In this document: piece after piece, positions 61,408-64,000 of the stretch | Position numbering within the stretch: the first letter of the stretch is position 1 | How the letters are laid out: each line of letters starts with the position of its first letter | Assembly: GCA_031285565.1 (NCBI GenBank) | Contig: JAITVY010000102.1 | Span: forward strand, 1-64,000 | Length of the DNA stretch: 64,000 nt | Direction: 5' to 3' | From: Tannerella sp. | Lineage (GTDB): Bacteria > Bacteroidota > Bacteroidia > Bacteroidales > Tannerellaceae | The notes under the pieces: model-generated | The model's input: only the letters and a program-made list of their open reading frames with translations | Database searches by the model: none | What the model was told of the DNA's origin: nothing | Program-made: the position numbers and the translations under genes

Positions 61408-61652
61408 TAATTACCGATTATTATCAATAATGTTTCTAATCACTGAACAATAATAATTTTACTGTAACCTGTTTATGTGATGAAATGTTCCATATAATAA
61501 ACAAAGATTATTTTGTTTTGTTTGGAAGTGATCAGATATTCACAAACATAGATCGCTGAGGTTTTCTATTTTGCCTGATTTCGAAGAAATAATAGCGAAA
61601 ATCTATTCTTTTTCTATTGAATAAGGGCTGTTGGGATAAGAAGTAAAAGTAT

Positions 61653-62342
61653 TTATTTAATCGTCATCATTATTATCATACTTAAAATAACCAGTCCGCA
61701 AATTATCAAAGAAAAAACTTTTATATTTTTTATTTCTTTTTCCTGTTTTACCTGCCATTCACTGTTTCGTTCCGCATGTTCATTTATCTGTTCTTTACTT
61801 CTTTTAAGTTCTGCCAATATCAGTTTTTCAGTATCGTTTTTAAGCTCCTGATTTTTTTCAGCGATTAATTGTTGTGTTTCGCTGATCTTTAGCTCTATCG
61901 CTTGTCTGGATGTTATGCCTGATGTTGTTAATTCTTCGGTTTTAGAAAAAATATCGTCTAGTTTTGTATGGAAGTCTACAGTATTGATGGCTTCGATAAG
62001 TGAATCGCTTGCATCTACCACATCTTCATATTGTTCTAACAGATTTCTTGTTTCGATAGCCAATCCTTGATTTATATTACTAATCCGATTGCCGACTTCT
62101 TCCATCCGTAGTATATTGTTTTCTATTTTGGATTCGACATCTTCTTTTAAATCGGCAATATTTTGTTTATATAACTCGTGCAAATCATTTGTATATTGAG
62201 CATAATTTTGCTGAATATGTTCTAACTCATTTATAATTACAGTAGCATTTGCTTTAGCATTGTCAATATAATCAGTTACTTTTTTTAAGCGGGATAATTC
62301 TTCCTGAAGCAATACTAATTGCTCATTTATTTGTTCGTTCAT
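61653..62342 (-). CDS. Coiled-coil protein with C-terminal membrane anchor
   Basis: A 229-residue protein, Glu/Lys/Gln/Asn-rich, with long predicted coiled-coils (about 3-205: EQLVLLQEELSRLKKVTDYIDN, NIADLKEDVESKIENNILRMEEV, AIELKISETQQLIAEKNQELKND) and one transmembrane helix at the very end (about 206-227, VFSLIICGLVILSMIIMM). There is no signal peptide, so it is tail-anchored with the coiled-coil in the cytoplasm. I do not recognise a family. Its start overlaps the end of the RecQ-like gene by 4 bp (translational coupling), so the two proteins probably work together, perhaps as a membrane-tethered partner or sensor of the helicase. Confidence 0.8.
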   Translation of the reverse strand: MNEQINEQLVLLQEELSRLKKVTDYIDNAKANATVIINELEHIQQNYAQYTNDLHELYKQNIADLKEDVESKIENNILRMEEVGNRISNINQGLAIETRNLLEQYEDVVDASDSLIEAINTVDFHTKLDDIFSKTEELTTSGITSRQAIELKISETQQLIAEKNQELKNDTEKLILAELKRSKEQINEHAERNSEWQVKQEKEIKNIKVFSLIICGLVILSMIIMMTIK

Positions 62343-64000
62343 ATGTTTATAAAATTATCATTAAAATCTTTCAACCAGTTTGTATGAATTGAATGTAATA
62401 CAATATTTTCAGCTTCTTCTACTTTTTCTAAAGGGCTATTGTCCAGTTTCCTGATTTTTTCCCTGAAGATATCCATTTTCTTTTTGAGTCCGATCGCATT
62501 TTCATTAGTTGATTCGTGCTCTTTAATAAAACCTTCTATAAAATCAGCTTGCGCATTCTCAATAAAGTCGTTTCTTTCTTTTTCCGTCAGGAAAACAGAA
62601 AAAGATTTTAATAAGATGAATACAAAGTTCTCCGGATATTGAGTAGAGAGCCGTGTAGTAGTATTTTTTAAATGTTTCAAATTATTTATCTGCCCATGTT
62701 GGGTTCTTACCAGATCCATATATTTTTCGACGATGCCAAAATCAGCATTTAATCCATCGTGTGTGTCGGCAGGCAAATATGAAGGCTGTGCATATTTGGA
62801 ATTCATATATAAGTCGACAAATTCTTTAAATTTATGACTTCCATTTTTCTGTAAACCAATTTTACATGCTTCTTCCATTGATTCAATGGCGGTTTTATGT
62901 TGCGGAGCCACTTCTTCATATATAAATTCTAAGAGGAAGCTTACACATTTTTGTATTTCACTGTTCCCTTTGTATAAGGAGAGCTGCTTTATTTTTTCAT
63001 TTGTATTTTCAGAGCTATTGTATTGTAATATAAATTCTTTTAGTTTGTTTGTATAATATCCCTGATTTTTTTGGCTTGCTGTTACTGTAATTATTTTTGA
63101 GTTGTGATCGACCGTATAATCATCAATAACGCCTATGATAGATAGCCGGTAGATCGCTTTAAGAGTATCATGCTCATTTCGTATTTCCGAAAATAGTTCT
63201 TGCAGGGATTGTTTTAAATTGTCGGGGATATGGATTACTTTATCTTTTATTGATTTGTATTTCCACTCCAGGCTCTCAATAAATTTGCTTTTATCGTTAC
63301 ATTCATTCTGGGCTTCATGAACAATCCTATATGTAAAAGCTAAGCCGTTATCGTTTAAGCATTCTATTATTTCTTCTAGTATATTATTTGTAAAAGGAAC
63401 TATAACCTGAAATGTATCGTCGGGTGCATCATTATTTTGAAGAATTGCTTCGATTCCGGGGGCTGAAAAACTACTATGTATATACTGATTCAGCCAGTCA
63501 ACCGGAGTAATTTCTTCCGGTTTTTCGATTAAAATAATTTGTTTAATGTAATCTGCTATTTTAACAGCCAGAGGTGAACGGGCAAACTGGAGTGGTAAAT
63601 TTGCCCGGTCCAGATAAATAGTTGCATAGTTGGGGTTGACGTATAGCGCCAGCCTGTTATTCTCAGTAACCGTGTTTAAATGTACTTCTGTTGAAAACTC
63701 TTCTAAAACGCGCCCTTCAATGTAATTCATGATTTTTCGTGAAGGATATTTAATTTCTGAGAGCAACTCTGCAATTAAATTTTGTTCTTTTTGTATGCCT
63801 TTGAAGTTTTTTTTGTGAAGGTTCAATAATAATTCTTTATCAATAGATGCCGGATGCTTTTTGATTATTCTCGTTATTACTCCATTTTCCGAAACAATTT
63901 CATCCTCTTCGTTCACTGTAAAATATTGCTTGTTGAATAAAAGAATAGCCATTGACGAGTTACCGTCACGTCCCGCCCTGCCTATTTCCTGGTAGTAACG
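62339..64000 (-). CDS. C-terminal part of a RecQ-like SF2 helicase with a large uncharacterised C-terminal region (partial)
   Basis: The frame is open to the right edge, so the gene continues outside the window. The first 12 residues from the edge are RYYQEIGRAGRD, followed by GNSSMAILLF: this is helicase motif VI with the RecQ-type spelling QEIGRAGRDG and the hydrophobic strand after it. The ATG at 63952 is therefore internal, not the start. The following 530 residues have no RecQ zinc-binding Cys cluster and no HRDC domain that I can see; they are mixed helical with charged segments (EAENIVLHSIHTNWLKDFNDNF at the end). The whole protein is probably over 900 residues. RecQ-like proteins with unusual C-termini occur in defence islands as well as repair. 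The overlap with the tail-anchored coiled-coil gene supports a two-gene unit. Confidence 0.85.
   Translation of the reverse strand, partial: RYYQEIGRAGRDGNSSMAILLFNKQYFTVNEEDEIVSENGVITRIIKKHPASIDKELLLNLHKKNFKGIQKEQNLIAELLSEIKYPSRKIMNYIEGRVLEEFSTEVHLNTVTENNRLALYVNPNYATIYLDRANLPLQFARSPLAVKIADYIKQIILIEKPEEITPVDWLNQYIHSSFSAPGIEAILQNNDAPDDTFQVIVPFTNNILEEIIECLNDNGLAFTYRIVHEAQNECNDKSKFIESLEWKYKSIKDKVIHIPDNLKQSLQELFSEIRNEHDTLKAIYRLSIIGVIDDYTVDHNSKIITVTASQKNQGYYTNKLKEFILQYNSSENTNEKIKQLSLYKGNSEIQKCVSFLLEFIYEEVAPQHKTAIESMEEACKIGLQKNGSHKFKEFVDLYMNSKYAQPSYLPADTHDGLNADFGIVEKYMDLVRTQHGQINNLKHLKNTTTRLSTQYPENFVFILLKSFSVFLTEKERNDFIENAQADFIEGFIKEHESTNENAIGLKKKMDIFREKIRKLDNSPLEKVEEAENIVLHSIHTNWLKDFNDNFINI

Noticed and set aside
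62339..63952. A complete 537-residue hypothetical gene starting at ATG 63952
   Set aside because: The frame is open to the edge and the extra codons encode helicase motif VI, so this is the end of a longer gene.

Overview
The window reads as a chromosomal segment of a Bacteroidales bacterium, probably of the Parabacteroides/Tannerellaceae type (genus inferred, not proven). The reasons are AT-rich DNA, many promoters of the Bacteroidetes form TTTG-N19-TAnnTTTG, few Shine-Dalgarno sequences, lipoproteins with acidic residues after the lipobox Cys, carboxypeptidase-regulatory-domain outer membrane barrels, and the ordered block ribD / DUF6242-like / DUF6089 / uppS / bamA / skp / skp / murI typical of the order. 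It is mostly core chromosome; only the two ends look like accessory DNA.

Layout. 1-3.1 kb: a C-terminally truncated outer membrane barrel gene abutting the tail of another ORF, then an M16 protease. 3.2-6.4 kb: a NigD-like lipoprotein, then a Tat-exported Gfo/Idh/MocA oxidoreductase with a DUF1080 lipoprotein. With the tandem-DUF1080 lipoprotein at 21.7-23.0 kb these could form an exported 3-keto-glycoside pathway. 6.8-9.8 kb: DUF4492-cydA-cydB, cytochrome bd oxidase. 9.9-19 kb: two OMP_b-brl_3 barrels with Gly-rich tails flanking a GHL10-type lipoprotein, downstream of a BlaI repressor and an unusual BlaR1/M56-carboxypeptidase-regulatory-TonB fusion. 19.1-21.6 kb: a membrane LytTR regulator with a LiaF-like protein, then bacterioferritin.

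23.4-35.8 kb: housekeeping genes. prmC-recX-comF run leftward. ribD, uppS, bamA, two skp genes, murI and a VanX-like dipeptidase run rightward, linking isoprenoid carrier, outer membrane biogenesis and peptidoglycan metabolism. 35.9-47.5 kb: an M23 peptidase, an unknown secreted protein, and a porin-imelysin-dihaem oxidoreductase cluster followed by a fused ResB-CcsA cytochrome c maturation gene. The secreted protein and the porin cluster share an almost identical promoter with an FNR/CRP-type palindrome. Next come a NamZ-like muramidase and an HD phosphohydrolase. 47.6-51.3 kb: lptD-like, ung, tRNA-Arg(CCG). 51.5-61.4 kb: a run of envelope proteins (a triple-repeat secreted protein, DUF2541, DUF481, two POTRA-less Omp85 barrels, DUF5686).

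61.6-64.0 kb: the most accessory-looking part. A gene entering from the right edge ends the helicase domain of a RecQ-like protein (motif VI at the very edge) and adds about 540 residues with no recognisable RecQ C-terminal domain. It overlaps by 4 bp a gene for a coiled-coil protein with a C-terminal membrane anchor. This pair is the best candidate for an undescribed, possibly defence-related, system, but the rest lies outside the window.

A dispersed intergenic repeat of about 75 bp (three copies plus one end fragment) recurs across the window. No CRISPR array, rRNA or complete insertion sequence was seen.
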